Shown here: one piece after another, positions 34,143-44,407 of the stretch
How the letters are laid out: each line of letters begins with the position of its first letter
Numbering within the stretch: the first letter of the stretch is position 1
DNA from: Narthecium ossifragum
Lineage: Eukaryota > Streptophyta > Magnoliopsida > Dioscoreales > Nartheciaceae
Direction: 5' to 3'
Length of the DNA: 64,000 bases
Assembly (NCBI GenBank): GCA_963920575.1
Contig: OY986965.1
Location: 13,468,290 to 13,532,289, forward strand
The notes under the pieces: generated by a model
Told to the model about the DNA's origin: nothing
The model's input: only the letters and a program-made list of their open reading frames with translations
Database searches by the model: none
Made by a program: the position numbers and the translations under genes

Positions 34143-35871
34143 GGGGCTATTTGTTTGGCTGAAATGGAGGCCGGAATGGAATGCCATTCCAGCCCTTAGG
34201 GTGTTTGTTTCACTGGAATGGATTCCATTTCATTCCAAATCCATTCCAGATCCATTCCATTCACCCTCATTCCAGTGAATTGTTTCTGACCAAAATTTGG
34301 CCAGAAACACATTCATGCCAATTTTTTCAGCCGATTTCTCAAATGGCTTTCCATCCTTTTCCATCCGTGCGGAGAACCCTAGCCAGAGCTTCATCTCCTC
34401 ACCAGCTTCTCCTCCTCCTTCTCACCAGAGCTTCTTCTCCTCACCACTAGCCATCTCTCTCGTGATCTTCCTCACTCTCAGTCCGCCGGTTGGAGAAGGG
34501 CAGCTTCTTCTTGAGGATGATGACGACCATGAGATAGCCGGCGAGGGCGAGGGACATGTAGAGCAGGGAGCAGAAGACCTTGAACTCGTTGGGCTGGCGC
34601 ACGACCTTCATGACGCGGATGGTGCCGACGAAGACGATGGAGATGGCGGCCGGGAGCCAGGCGATGAGGAGGATGAGTGACTTGATGCCGTCGCCGTAGA
34701 AGGCGAGGTAGAGCTGCGTGAAGATGGCGCCGCTGAGGCCGACGAAGCCCTTGAGGAGGCAGAGCACGGCGCCGCGGCTCTCTGGGAAGTTCTTGACGCA
34801 GGTGACGAGGGCGCCGGTGTTGGTGAAGGAGTTCTTGACGCCGGTAGAGGAGGCGGAGGGGGCGTGTCACGTGTGGGCGTGGCCGACGGACGTAGGAGTC
34901 GGACCAGCCGGTAGAGGGGCGTGTGGGCGTGGGCGTGGGCGACGGAGCCGGTAGTCGGTAGAGGGGGGCGTGGCCAATGGCAATGGTTGATGGCGTCACC
35001 GTTGGTCGTCGACGTTCGGGGATGAGAGAACATCGGTCGTCGGGAATGAGAGAACAGAGAAGAGAGGGAGATGAGAAAGGAGAGAACAGAGAAGAGGGAG
35101 ATGAGAGAACAGAGAGGGAGATGAGACGGATGGGATGCCATCCCATCTCTCTCTCCCACTTGGTTTAATTGCAGATCGATTTGAGGGAGAAATTTTTTGA
35201 TTTTTTGATTTTTTTTTCAAGGCTGAGACACCCACGTAAGTCCGCCATTGCTCCAACCACCACCCTTGTTCATGGGTGTTATAATTTTGCAAGTAATTTT
35301 GCAAGTAATTGACATGTAATTGAATGCTATCGTCTGAATTGTTAATTTGGATTGTTCATGATGAGGTTTCAAATATTGTACATGACTTTTTTTTTTGTAC
35401 ATGGCTGTTATAATTTTGATTAACATCGTCTTACATATTCAGAACTTAAATGTTCCGTCTATAAAATTGATTATCATCATCGAATGAAAATATTAAAAAA
35501 CAAAGAAATTCCGAAGTGATTATATTTTCATCAACATAGATATCCAAATATCATAATCATATCATATTATTAATGTCATAAAAAGTTTAATAAATATTAA
35601 AATCGGAATACATGATGGTATTCTCACCACTAGCATTCAGGAGTGACCATATCCCCAATTCCATCGCGAAACAAACACAAAAACTGAAAAAGTCACTGGA
35701 TTCTGTTTTCATTTCAACACCAAACAAACAACAAAAATGACATTTCATTCCATTCCACCACCACCAAACAAACAGCAAAAGTGACATACCATTCCATTCC
35801 ATTCCATTCCACTGGAATCACATTCCATTCCAAAAGTATTCCAAAAGCATTTCAATGAAACAAACGCCCCC
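34143..35871. mobile_element. PIF/Harbinger-type element with captured gene, TSD TAA
   Basis: A 1729-bp element flanked by TAA (34140-34142, 35872-35874). Ends: GGGGCTATTTGTTTGGCTGAAATG on the left and, inverted, GGGGGCGTTTGTTTCATTGAAATG on the right. Both subterminal regions are packed with GGAATGGAATG-type repeats. There is no transposase. The centre contains GC-rich host-derived sequence. Confidence 0.75.
34480..34870 (-). pseudogene. captured nodulin-like MFS transporter fragment (NFD4-like)
   Basis: On the minus strand the element encodes, without interruption, the conserved core of plant nodulin-like/NUCLEAR FUSION DEFECTIVE 4 major facilitator proteins: '[17 protein letters not shown]', '[19 protein letters not shown]', '[16 protein letters not shown]', then '[20 protein letters not shown]'. 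It covers about 120 residues with two to three membrane helices of a normally 12-helix, roughly 550-residue transporter. It changes to repeat sequence at both ends, so it is a captured exon piece. GC content is far above that of the flanking arms. Confidence 0.8.
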
Positions 35872-36353
35872 TAAGTCAAGGAAGTCTTTCTTTGATATGG
35901 ACAGCATCCCTAAAGTTTTCCTTGTTCCAATAGGACCTGCATACACCTCGGGAAAAATTGCCTCAAGTAACTTGATGAGTTTGAGGACCGGTGGGCAGCG
36001 ACAGATTCGTTGACATGCTTCCAGAGGTGAAATCTGTTATGCTGTCTGAAGAAGATGAGAAGTCAAATACATTTCTTCCCAGGATTGCCAAATATAGGAA
36101 TTTAAAGTTGAGCAATAGTTCTCAGAAGATGTTGCACAGTTGGGTGAAAGTTCTCAAAATTGCAGTTTGGTATTGCCAAGTGGCAGAACGCCTCTGGTGT
36201 TTTTAGGAGGGAGATTTGATTGTACTTGAGTTCATCTGCAGTTCGTCTGCCATATATAACATGTTTATTATGTATAAATTCTATAATGTGGTTGGTACTT
36301 GCCGGCCCATATAGTCTATGCTCCCGAAATAACTACAACACTGTTGTCAAGTG

Positions 36354-37090
36354 TCACCCGTGCTCCTCCTTTGACCGAGAGTAGATCAGAATGTCGTCGA
36401 CGAACACCACCACGGACTGGTCTAGCAACGACCGGAAGATCCTCTGCATCAGATCCATAAACGCTGCTGGTGTCATCCTGAAAGCTGGGAGAGAGATCGG
36501 TGTGGTATCTGATACTAGGTCGATCTCAAAATCGACCTCTCTGGACAGTGGAAGCCTCGGCAACACCTCGGGAAACACGTCTGTAAAGTCGCACACGATC
36601 CGGGGAAAACTGCTCTGTTGCACTCCCTCAGAACCAAACAGGGACAGGCTGGCCAGCAAGGCTGAAAGCTCGCCGCCACGCCTTCTCACACCACAAGCAA
36701 AGGAATCGGCTGAGAACTGATCTCCAAACAACACAAATCGTGTCCTGTCGGGTGTCAAAACGACCACCCTCCGGTGACCACAGTCGATGACGGCTCGGTA
36801 TGTTGCTAACCAGTCGATACTAAGTATCACGTCAAAACCTATCATGTCTAGCGCCCGCAGGTCTAGATAGACACGGAGGCTTCCAACCTCTAAGAAACAC
36901 GATCGGTAAACCCGATCTACCCTGACTGACCCACCGATCGGGGAGTCCACTGACTATGCCACCTCTAGCCAACATGTATCTAATCCTAGAGATGCCATAC
37001 ATATGCTAGTAATATAGGAATGTGACGCTCCAGAATCTATCAGCACATCTACTAAGGAATTAGAAAGCTGAAAGATACTTCTGAGTACGG
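36354..37090 (-). pseudogene. chromovirus protease and internally deleted reverse transcriptase
   Basis: On the minus strand, 'VLIDSGASHSYI' (about 37061-37020) is the retropepsin active site (DSG). After one stop near 36951 an open stretch continues through '[18 protein letters not shown]' (the protease C-terminal motif of plant chromoviruses) and '[20 protein letters not shown]' (start of RT). Directly after '[21 protein letters not shown]' the RT has lost its fingers and first catalytic block, resuming at 'FVDDILIYS', the second catalytic motif. Sequence similarity ends near 36352, so the rest of pol and the 3' LTR are gone. Confidence 0.85.
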
Positions 37091-37294
37091 ATGGCTCTGC
37101 CGGGGCTTGCTGGTACTGCTGTGGTGGCTGGTATACCTACACGGTGTCTGGCTACTCATGCTCTGGGAGGGCAAACACACGCCCCCGCCGGCCGCCTCCA
37201 CCTCTGGAGTGACTCGATTCAGCCCTTGATCCGCACCCACCACTGCTACCTTGCCAATCACTGGACCCTCTGCCTCTACTGCCCTGCGACATAG

Positions 37295-38752
37295 TGATCA
37301 CTCACGAACGTCGTCGTTAAAACGTTGCTAACCTCAATCAAATCTTAAATTTATATCCTTATTCAATCACTAATACTACTACGTAGACTAGTGGTGAAAT
37401 CCGGAGTCGAACCACAAGGAAAACGTTGGAAAGTAAAATCAATTCTCGAAACTGATTCCTAAGCGGAGTAATCAAAAGGTGGGTTAAATTATCTAAAAAA
37501 CTATCTAAGAAAGCAAGTAAAGTGATCGGGATTGGAACCAAGTGATGAATTACCTAGGGATTACTCAATCCACCCTAGCTTCACCTTCAATCTTCTCTAA
37601 TTATTCTCTTGTTCCCTTCTCTCAACATTATGGATCATATGGCTTCAAGCTCATATGAATCCCTGAAATAAGATTTATGTTCCTAACGGCATAGCCTATC
37701 TTTCTTGGCATAGGTTGTCTTCGATCCTACGATTACTTTAAGTTATACTACTCCTAATGACCTTGGCACAACATATACTAGCATAGCATAGCCTATCTCA
37801 AAAGCAAACTATAAATCACATGAAAACCATCTCATAAATCTGTATAAACAATCACAGAAAGCTTATACGATTGAAAATACTTCAAAGGAAGTCTATTCCC
37901 TCAAATCTCTAATCATTAAAATCATATTTATAAGATCATGTTGAGAAGAAGTTTACAAGAATCAAACCAAAGAAAATCAAAAGCTACACTAGGGTTTCAT
38001 GATATCCCTAAGTTTAGAATTAGTTACTCATCTTCTGGGAGAGATCCATAGGTGTTGGGAAGGAAGTCGACGATCCCCGCGGAAAGATCTCCATCTTCAA
38101 AACCCTAGCCTTCTTCTCCAAAAGTGATCCAAAAGATGATAAATTTGGCTAGAATAACCTCTTTATATAATAAAAACCCTTAATCCCGGAATTAGGGTTA
38201 TGGCTAAGTTGAGTTGGACCTCTAGTGCAACTCGGAATTCCTAGTTTAATTCTGACAGCCTCTTTTGATCGCGACTGGGTTCAACCTGTCCGGAATTTGG
38301 AAATGTGCTCAATATGAAAGATGTAGATTAGGAAGTCTTCTGTCTTCTCCCGAAGAGTTTATAATATTCGGACTTATGGGGAATATTTGACGAATATTCT
38401 CCTGAGCATCGATGGACCAGTTTCTAGCAGCTGTATATCTTCATAGTCTTCAAAACTGGTATTAATCTGTATGGAATCTCGCCAAGTGTCCAACATGAAA
38501 GTTGTTCATCTCTGAGTCTTCTACCACATCTCAAAGTTTCAGAATATTTGGACCTTTGTAAAATATTTGACGAATATATTATTGACGGTCGATGAAGCAG
38601 TTTATTTAGTCATTTTAGCCGAATTTCTTGGATTTTTTTTTCTCAAAGCATGATTAAACCTGAAATCAACTAACAAGCTATCAAAAATAACTACTTTAGG
38701 CATAACAAAGCTAAGTTAAGGGGTTGAATCATGAACATTTAGTGACTTATCA
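37295..38752 (-). mobile_element. solo LTR of an Athila-like family, TSD CATAG
   Basis: 1458 bp bounded by the duplication CATAG (37290-37294, 38753-38757), starting TGATCACTCACG and ending GTGACTTATCA. Near its left end is 'GGTGAAATCCGGAGTCGAA', the counterpart of the GAGTCCGAGTCGAATCCACA box near the 3' end of the Athila-like LTRs further right, so the LTR reads on the minus strand. No internal region is present. Confidence 0.8.
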
Positions 38753-38757
38753 CATAG

Positions 38758-38835
38758 TGTCTCGCGCTCCTCGTAGGTGACAGTCTCTATGGAAGTGTCC
38801 CAGCTGCCCACACTGGAAGCACGTGATTGACGCGC
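38758..38835 (-). pseudogene. chromovirus gag zinc knuckle, cut by insertion
   Basis: On the minus strand this 78-bp piece reads 'TCFQCGQLGHFHRDCHL', a CX2CX4HX4C nucleocapsid knuckle. It is all that remains between two insertions; its upstream gag continues at 55560 beyond the Athila-like element. Confidence 0.8.
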
Positions 38836-40078
38836 TGATAAGACTTGAAAAGTGCACAAAACACCCTTGTAATTTGCCTTTGTTGGTCTCCGAGCTGTGC
38901 TTCGCTAACTACTTTTATCCCATTTCAGGTATAATAGACCCCATTATGAGTTAGATCAACTTTGGAGCTAAAAGAAGCATATTCGGGCAATTCTGGAATG
39001 AAGGATCGATTTTCCTCTATTGAAGGGATCGATCTTACTCGACCAACAACTGGACAAAGAACAAATATAAAAGGATCGATCTTCCTTCAAAGGAAGGATC
39101 GATCCTCCACGGGACGTGGCAAGACAATAGTTGAAAGATCAATCCTACTCAACTAGTAGGATCGATCCTTCACGGGGCGTCACCAGCAATTGAAGATAAT
39201 AGGATCGATCTTACTCCTTGGAAGGATCGATCCTTTGCGGCCAGAAAGGAAGATCAACGGCTCAGATCTAATCCGTGGGAGGATGTTTTCCTAGGCTATA
39301 AATAGTCAATTTTTAGGGATTTTTGGGGGCTTTTCCTGGACCTTTTTGGGAAGAGTTTTCCTGTCCTTCTTTTGAACTTTTCTTTGAAGATTCTTTGGAG
39401 GTGATCCATGGCGGAAGGAGTTCATCGACTTTCACTTATGTATCGACCCCTAAAGATGAGTAGCTAAAACCCTAGCCATGAGATTCGTATGATGTAACTA
39501 GGGTTTCTATTAGGGATTTCTTAGATCTAGGGCTTGTATACACTATTGATTGGCTTATATAGATTGATCTCTATTTCTTTTATATTTTGGTGTTGATTTC
39601 CTGCTGGATGTGTGGATTGTTCTTGTTTGCACTTGATTCCGAAGCTTGTGTATGCTAGAGCTTGGAATGGATTCATCTATTAGGAGTACCATGCTAGTCC
39701 CATGGTATCTCGGATGACATCTTATTCGTGATTAGGGATTGTATAGTGTTAGAACCACTATAGTAGTGTTAGAACCACTACGTTCTATCTCTAATCCTTC
39801 ATACATCCTACCTTTGTAGATTTGGCCATCAAGATACTAAACCCATCTTGATCTTACACCTAAATCCATATCCGTACTACTACTTGCGATGAATTCATCC
39901 TGATAAGAGGGTTCATTAGCAGTGAACGTAACTAATCATTCGGTCACTGATTTTTTAGGTAATTGTTCTTGCCAATAAGGAATCCTAACCAGAACATGTT
40001 GTGTGATAAGGAGAACTAGCCATTCACTTATCAACTATTAGGAAAGCCATTCATCGTGATTAACATGCCCTAATCTTA
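38836..40078 (+). repeat. 5' LTR of the Athila-like element, truncated
   Basis: Collinear with the 3' LTR at 53561 onward up to CCCTAATCTTA (40078), where it breaks. A cluster of GGATCGATCC motifs occupies 39003-39236, followed by a probable TATA box (GGCTATAAATAG, about 39293). At 40029-40037 it holds TATCAACTA, the unoccupied target of the MITE present in the 3' LTR. Confidence 0.85.
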
Positions 40079-41505
40079 TAAGCTTTAGACATTGGCCAAT
40101 TGTCATCCTTCAAGCCATGGACTTCAATGAATGGAGTCATCATCAAGTGGTCTTTTGGTGGCCGATGATTTAAAGTATAGAAATACATGGTCCGAAGAAG
40201 AGTAAAGTCATGCAGACATGCTTCATCACAGAAGAAAGGAATGTTCGTAATAAACAAAGTACTTGAAAGACAAGAAGTCTTGCATAAATCTTCGATGAAG
40301 CTACAATCAAATTCAGCATGATCTAAGAAATTCGGAAAAATAAGGTTTGGTACCTCACAATGTTCAACAAGTGTGGATGAAGTAAAGGGTAGAGGCTCAA
40401 AGTGAGGTTTCCTAAAGGAGGTCTCACAAGGATCATCCAAGTCATCACAAACATCATCCGTCACATCAAAGATCGACATGTTATTTGTACAAGAAACTTC
40501 ATCAATATATGCATCACGATTCGGTAAGTCATAAAAATCTTCATGAACCGGCAAATTAATATCATAAGAATCATCCTCCTCAAGGTTTGATTTATTCTCA
40601 TAAAAACCTTCATAGGCCGGCATAATAACATCATCATGACTCATGGGAGGTATCAAATCATGCATGCATTCCTCAATACCATTATCGTCAAGAAACACCG
40701 GAGGGACCGATTCATTCACATCACAAGGCGTATTATCATCGAAAGTATCACAAACCGGTAATACCTCAAAAGGAATCTCATCGTGGCATGTATCATAAAC
40801 ATTGGTAAGATGAGCATCACTATCATCATCATCAACATCAGAAATAATATGAGGCACTTGTCCTTTCATCCAATCAATATGTGTTGTCGACCACATATCA
40901 TTAATAATATCATCACACATTGGCGAAACATCATTCAAATTATCATGAACAAGTGAAGTCTCATTAGGAATCGTATAATTGCATGTGTCACTAACATTGG
41001 TAAATTGGGTATCACAAGTATCATCATTAGAACTAGGAAGTACCGACTCATTCCCACACTCATCAACCTCATAATCATATGATTTCATCAAAGATGTGAG
41101 TTGCTCAATTTGGGCTTGTATCCTAGCTATTGATTGTGATTGAGAATGTATAATTTCTTCTAAAGATGGGCCTACTTGTGCTTGTGATTCAAGGGGATTA
41201 AAAGGCTCATACCAATGTTGGGATGGTGGGTATTGTGTTTGAGGAAAATAAGATGGTTCAACACTAGGTGCATAGTATTGGTCCGGTATGCTTGAATCTT
41301 GTGGTTGAACATTATGAGGATAGTAACCTTGGAATTGCCAATAAGGGTATTGATGATCACTCAAACCCGAATCATAGGTGTATGAATGTGAATCATATGT
41401 CGGGTTCGAGAAATCATAAGTATCATTAACATAAGCGGGTGCATAATTAGATGGTAAAAAATAATTGTTTAATGGGGCACCCGGTGGCATATACTCATCG
41501 GCCAT
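40060..41505 (-). CDS. 481-codon gag-derived ORF of a pol-less retrotransposon
   Basis: An uninterrupted frame from ATG 41505 to TAA 40060. Residues 1-115 are Tyr/Pro/Gln/Asn-rich. Residues about 115-145 form a helix, 'SLEEIIHSQSQSIARIQAQI', closely resembling the end of the gag protein in the neighbouring Athila-like element ('HSQTLAKIEVQLGQL'). Residues about 150-400 are strongly acidic with spaced Cys and internal repeats: 'TNVSDTC' and 'TNVYDTC' units, and 'AYEGFYE' and 'VHEDFYD' units. The last 80 residues are less acidic ('LRTMYFYTLNHRPPKDHL'). The final codons (KIRAC) are read from LTR-like DNA, so the true C-terminus was lost at the junction near 40079. It lies downstream of its own LTR and PBS. 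Function unknown. Confidence 0.6.
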   Translation of the reverse strand: MADEYMPPGAPLNNYFLPSNYAPAYVNDTYDFSNPTYDSHSYTYDSGLSDHQYPYWQFQGYYPHNVQPQDSSIPDQYYAPSVEPSYFPQTQYPPSQHWYEPFNPLESQAQVGPSLEEIIHSQSQSIARIQAQIEQLTSLMKSYDYEVDECGNESVLPSSNDDTCDTQFTNVSDTCNYTIPNETSLVHDNLNDVSPMCDDIINDMWSTTHIDWMKGQVPHIISDVDDDDSDAHLTNVYDTCHDEIPFEVLPVCDTFDDNTPCDVNESVPPVFLDDNGIEECMHDLIPPMSHDDVIMPAYEGFYENKSNLEEDDSYDINLPVHEDFYDLPNRDAYIDEVSCTNNMSIFDVTDDVCDDLDDPCETSFRKPHFEPLPFTSSTLVEHCEVPNLIFPNFLDHAEFDCSFIEDLCKTSCLSSTLFITNIPFFCDEACLHDFTLLRTMYFYTLNHRPPKDHLMMTPFIEVHGLKDDNWPMSKAYKIRAC

Positions 41506-41634
41506 GTATAACCAATCAAATAAACAAGGACCAAGTCAAAAAGTTAGAAATACGTTACAAGGGGCTGGTCCAAGTACGAGACGTCCGTCGTCGACCGTAA
41601 ACCGTTGATTTTCCTCACGTCGGCGTCTCCTAAC

Positions 41635-42178
41635 TAGGGATGGCAATTTGCCCCGCCCCGACGGGGTCCCGCCCCGCCCCGTCCCTCATGGGGCGGGGTC
41701 GGAATCGGGGTTGGGGGAAATGTGTAAAACCCCGATCGGGGTCGGGGCGGGGTCGGGGTAGGACACCCCCGTCCCGCCCCGCCCCGATTAGATATTTATA
41801 ATAATTAATATAGTGATATATTACCTCACAATAATTCATTTTCCTAAAAAGTATTAATTTAATCATGTATGGATAATATTTTTGAGTTATTATTGATACA
41901 ATTTACGTTCGTATCATTTTATAGAGAAAAGTTTTGTTTGGATTGTTTTTTAAAATGATAAATCTTTAATGTATTATTAAATATAATATATTCAATGTGT
42001 CAAAAAAAATTTGAACGGGGCGGGGCGGGGCAGGGGCGGGGTGGGGTTGTGCGGGGCGGGGTCGGGGTCGGGGTGTAGTCACTATCGGGGCGGGGCGGGA
42101 TGGGGTTTGGGGTTGGGTTGCGGGGTCGGGGTCGGGGGAAGGGGGACCCCGCCCCATCCCGCCCCGTTGCTATCCCTA
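41635..42178. mobile_element. G-rich hAT MITE, 8-bp TSD
   Basis: 544 bp flanked by the exact 8-bp duplication CTCCTAAC (41627-41634, 42179-42186), with TIRs TAGGGATGGCAA and TTGCTATCCCTA. The arms consist almost entirely of GGGGCGGGGTC-type repeats in inverted orientation around an AT-rich centre. An 8-bp TSD indicates the hAT superfamily. It is inserted in the leader of the minus-strand pol-less retrotransposon. Confidence 0.85.
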
Positions 42179-42320
42179 CTCCTAACAACAAGAAGATATA
42201 ACAATGTAAGTATGAATCTCTTTTTTTTTTCTTTTTTTTTTCGTTTTTTTTTACGATATGAAAGGAAATTTATAAGGAATATTAGACTAAGCAAAGCAAT
42301 TCAATCATTTCCTATAGCAA

Positions 42321-42338
42321 TCCCCGGCAACGGCGCCA
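42321..42338 (-). promoter_or_regulatory. primer-binding site (tRNA-Asp type) of the inverted element
   Basis: On the minus strand TGGCGCCGTTGCCGGGGA follows the LTR end by a few bases. This is the PBS found in Athila-type plant retrotransposons. Confidence 0.85.
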
Positions 42339-42344
42339 AATTTT

Positions 42345-44106
42345 TGATAAGACTTGAAAAGTGTCATGGCTTAACAAGTCTATTCAAAATTACAAATTTA
42401 TAATCAAACTACTAACTAACTACTTTAGGGGTAGATAGCAGTGAGTCCGAGTCGAATCCACAGGGAATGCGTAGAAAAATAATTAAACTACTAAACTCAA
42501 TCTAAATATTCCTACCGAAAAGTTGATAAAAGATTTAGAATTGAAATTAAACTAATACTAAAGAATTAATAAATAAGAGAAAAGGTATCAGGGAATTCTT
42601 AATCAATAACCATGATTCTACCATGTATTCCTAAGATCAGGGCATGCAAACACGATGAATGGCTTTCTAATAGTTGATAAGTGAATGGCGAGTTCTCCTT
42701 ATCACTCAACAAGTTCTGTTTAGGATTCCTTGTTGCCAAGAACAATTATCTAATTATCAGTGACCGAATGATTAGTTACGTTCACTGCTAATGAACCCTC
42801 TTATTAGGATGAGTTCATCGCAAGGAGAAGTATTGATATGGATTTAGGTGTAAGATCAAGATGGGTTTAGCATCTTGATGGCCAAATCTACAAAAGTAGG
42901 ATGCATGAAGGATTAGGGATGGAACGTAGTGGTACTAGCACTACTATAGTGGGACTAGCACTACTATAGTGGGACTAGCACTATACAATCCCTAACCACG
43001 AAGAAGATTTCATCCGAGATACCATGAGACTAGCATGGTCCTCTTATTTGGATGAATCCAATCCAAGCCCTAGCACACACAAGCTCCGGAATCAAGTGCA
43101 AACAAGAACAATCCAAACATCCAGCAATAAATCGACACCAAGGTATAAAAGAAAATAGAAATCAATCCATATAAGCCAAACAATCATGTATACAAGCCCT
43201 AGATCTCATAAATCCATAATAGAAATCCTAGTTACATCATAAGAATATCATGGTAAAAAGTTAGCTACTCATCTTTAGGGTTTGATCCATAGATGAAGGT
43301 TGATGAAGCTCTTCCGCCATGGATTTCCTCCCAAAGATCTATAAATAAAAGTTAAAAAGAAGAAAGAAATTGTTCTCCCTCTCCAAGAGAGAAGAAAGAC
43401 CCTGAAAAACCCTAAAAGATGCCTATTTATAGCCTAGGTATCCACCTTAACTCGGATTAGATCTTGGCCCTTGATTTTGCTTGATAAATATCAAGGAAAC
43501 GGTCATTTTCGAGTCCGATCGATCGAACTATGAGTGTCCGATCGATCGGGTGAATAAAAATCGTCAATTTCTCACTTTTCTCGAGTCCGATCGATCGAAC
43601 TACGGGTGTCCGATCGATCGGACTCAGTAGGAGCGATCGAGGGATCGATCGGACTGCGTACAGCTGAAAAATATAGGTTCTGTGAGGTTTCTGCATAGTC
43701 CGATCGATCGGACTCTGGGGGTCGGATCGATCGGGCCCTTCAGCATATTTACTGCTTGCCATCCAGACTGCGCCATCGGTACTAAAATTATCGTAACTTA
43801 CTCTAGAAAACTCGGAATCACGAACCGTAAAATTCTACAGAAACTAGACTTCAAGAGCTTTCCAACCATATATGGCTCATCATCTGATTCTTCCTGAGCA
43901 GGTACAGGATAATCTTCAAAGCCAATCCATCTTCATTCCTTTGCTCCTAGCATGTCTTTATTTGTCCGTTTTAGCACCAAACATGATCTAATCGTCATTG
44001 AAGGCTCTTATACCTGAAATACATCATAGACTATTAAAATAGCATTGCTCGGAGACTAACGAGACGTAGTTAAAAGGGTGATTTGTGCACTTTTCAAGTC
44101 TTATCA
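42345..44106 (-). repeat. LTR of the inverted pol-less element
   Basis: A 1762-bp LTR reading on the minus strand, starting TGATAAGACTTGAAAAGTGC at 44106 and ending at 42345 next to its PBS. It is homologous to the plus-strand LTRs of the host element but distinct: its U3 has CCGATCGATCGG-type motifs (43505-43737) in place of GGATCGATCC. Confidence 0.8.
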
Positions 44107-44164
44107 CTTGTTAAGCCACGACACTTTTCAAGTTCTATCAAAATTTTGGCGCCGCTGCCGGGGA
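44107..44164 (+). promoter_or_regulatory. residual LTR end and PBS of the Athila-like element
   Basis: 44107-44140 equals the last 34 nt of the 3' LTR (ending AAGTTCTATCA). The PBS TGGCGCCGCTGCCGGGGA follows at 44147-44164, complementary to tRNA-Asp except for one position relative to the minus-strand copy. Confidence 0.85.
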
Positions 44165-44407
44165 CTATACTGTGTTTTAAGTTGTTTATTTAGTATAGTT
44201 TCTTGCTTAATTAGTTATTTTCCGTCATTTATTATATACAAGATCAAAAATAGTTTCAATACTAATATTTTCATATATTGTTGTGATCATTAGGGAAAGA
44301 GCGACGGAGCGTCCGTCCGAGCGGTGAAGGAGCGATCGCCAACAAACACATCATCGAGAGTGCACTGTCTGTATTTCTAAACTTTATTAGATCTTTGTGA
44401 TGTGTGA

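Larger units (their letters stand above)
33490..36204 (+). pseudogene. remnants of an unrecognised host gene split by a transposon
   Basis: Protein-like segments lie on the plus strand on both sides of a PIF/Harbinger insertion. At about 33520-33690 I read 'RFAVIERVNDAFCEKVVH', one stop, then 'LLLPDDLIAFALTSSGGFIYKRDS' ending at a plausible GT donor. At about 35880-35990 comes 'FFDMDSIPKVFLVPIGPAYT', and in another frame 35991-36204 reads 'DRFVDMLPEVKSVMLSEEDE' and onward. The segments look like exons by composition, but stops and a frame change separate them. I do not recognise the family and infer a decayed gene or retrogene. Confidence 0.35.

Noticed and set aside
34478..35159. Two long Arg/Pro/Ser-rich minus-strand ORFs
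   Set aside because: Other frames of the captured MFS fragment and repeat arms; only the frame with the nodulin-like motifs is real.
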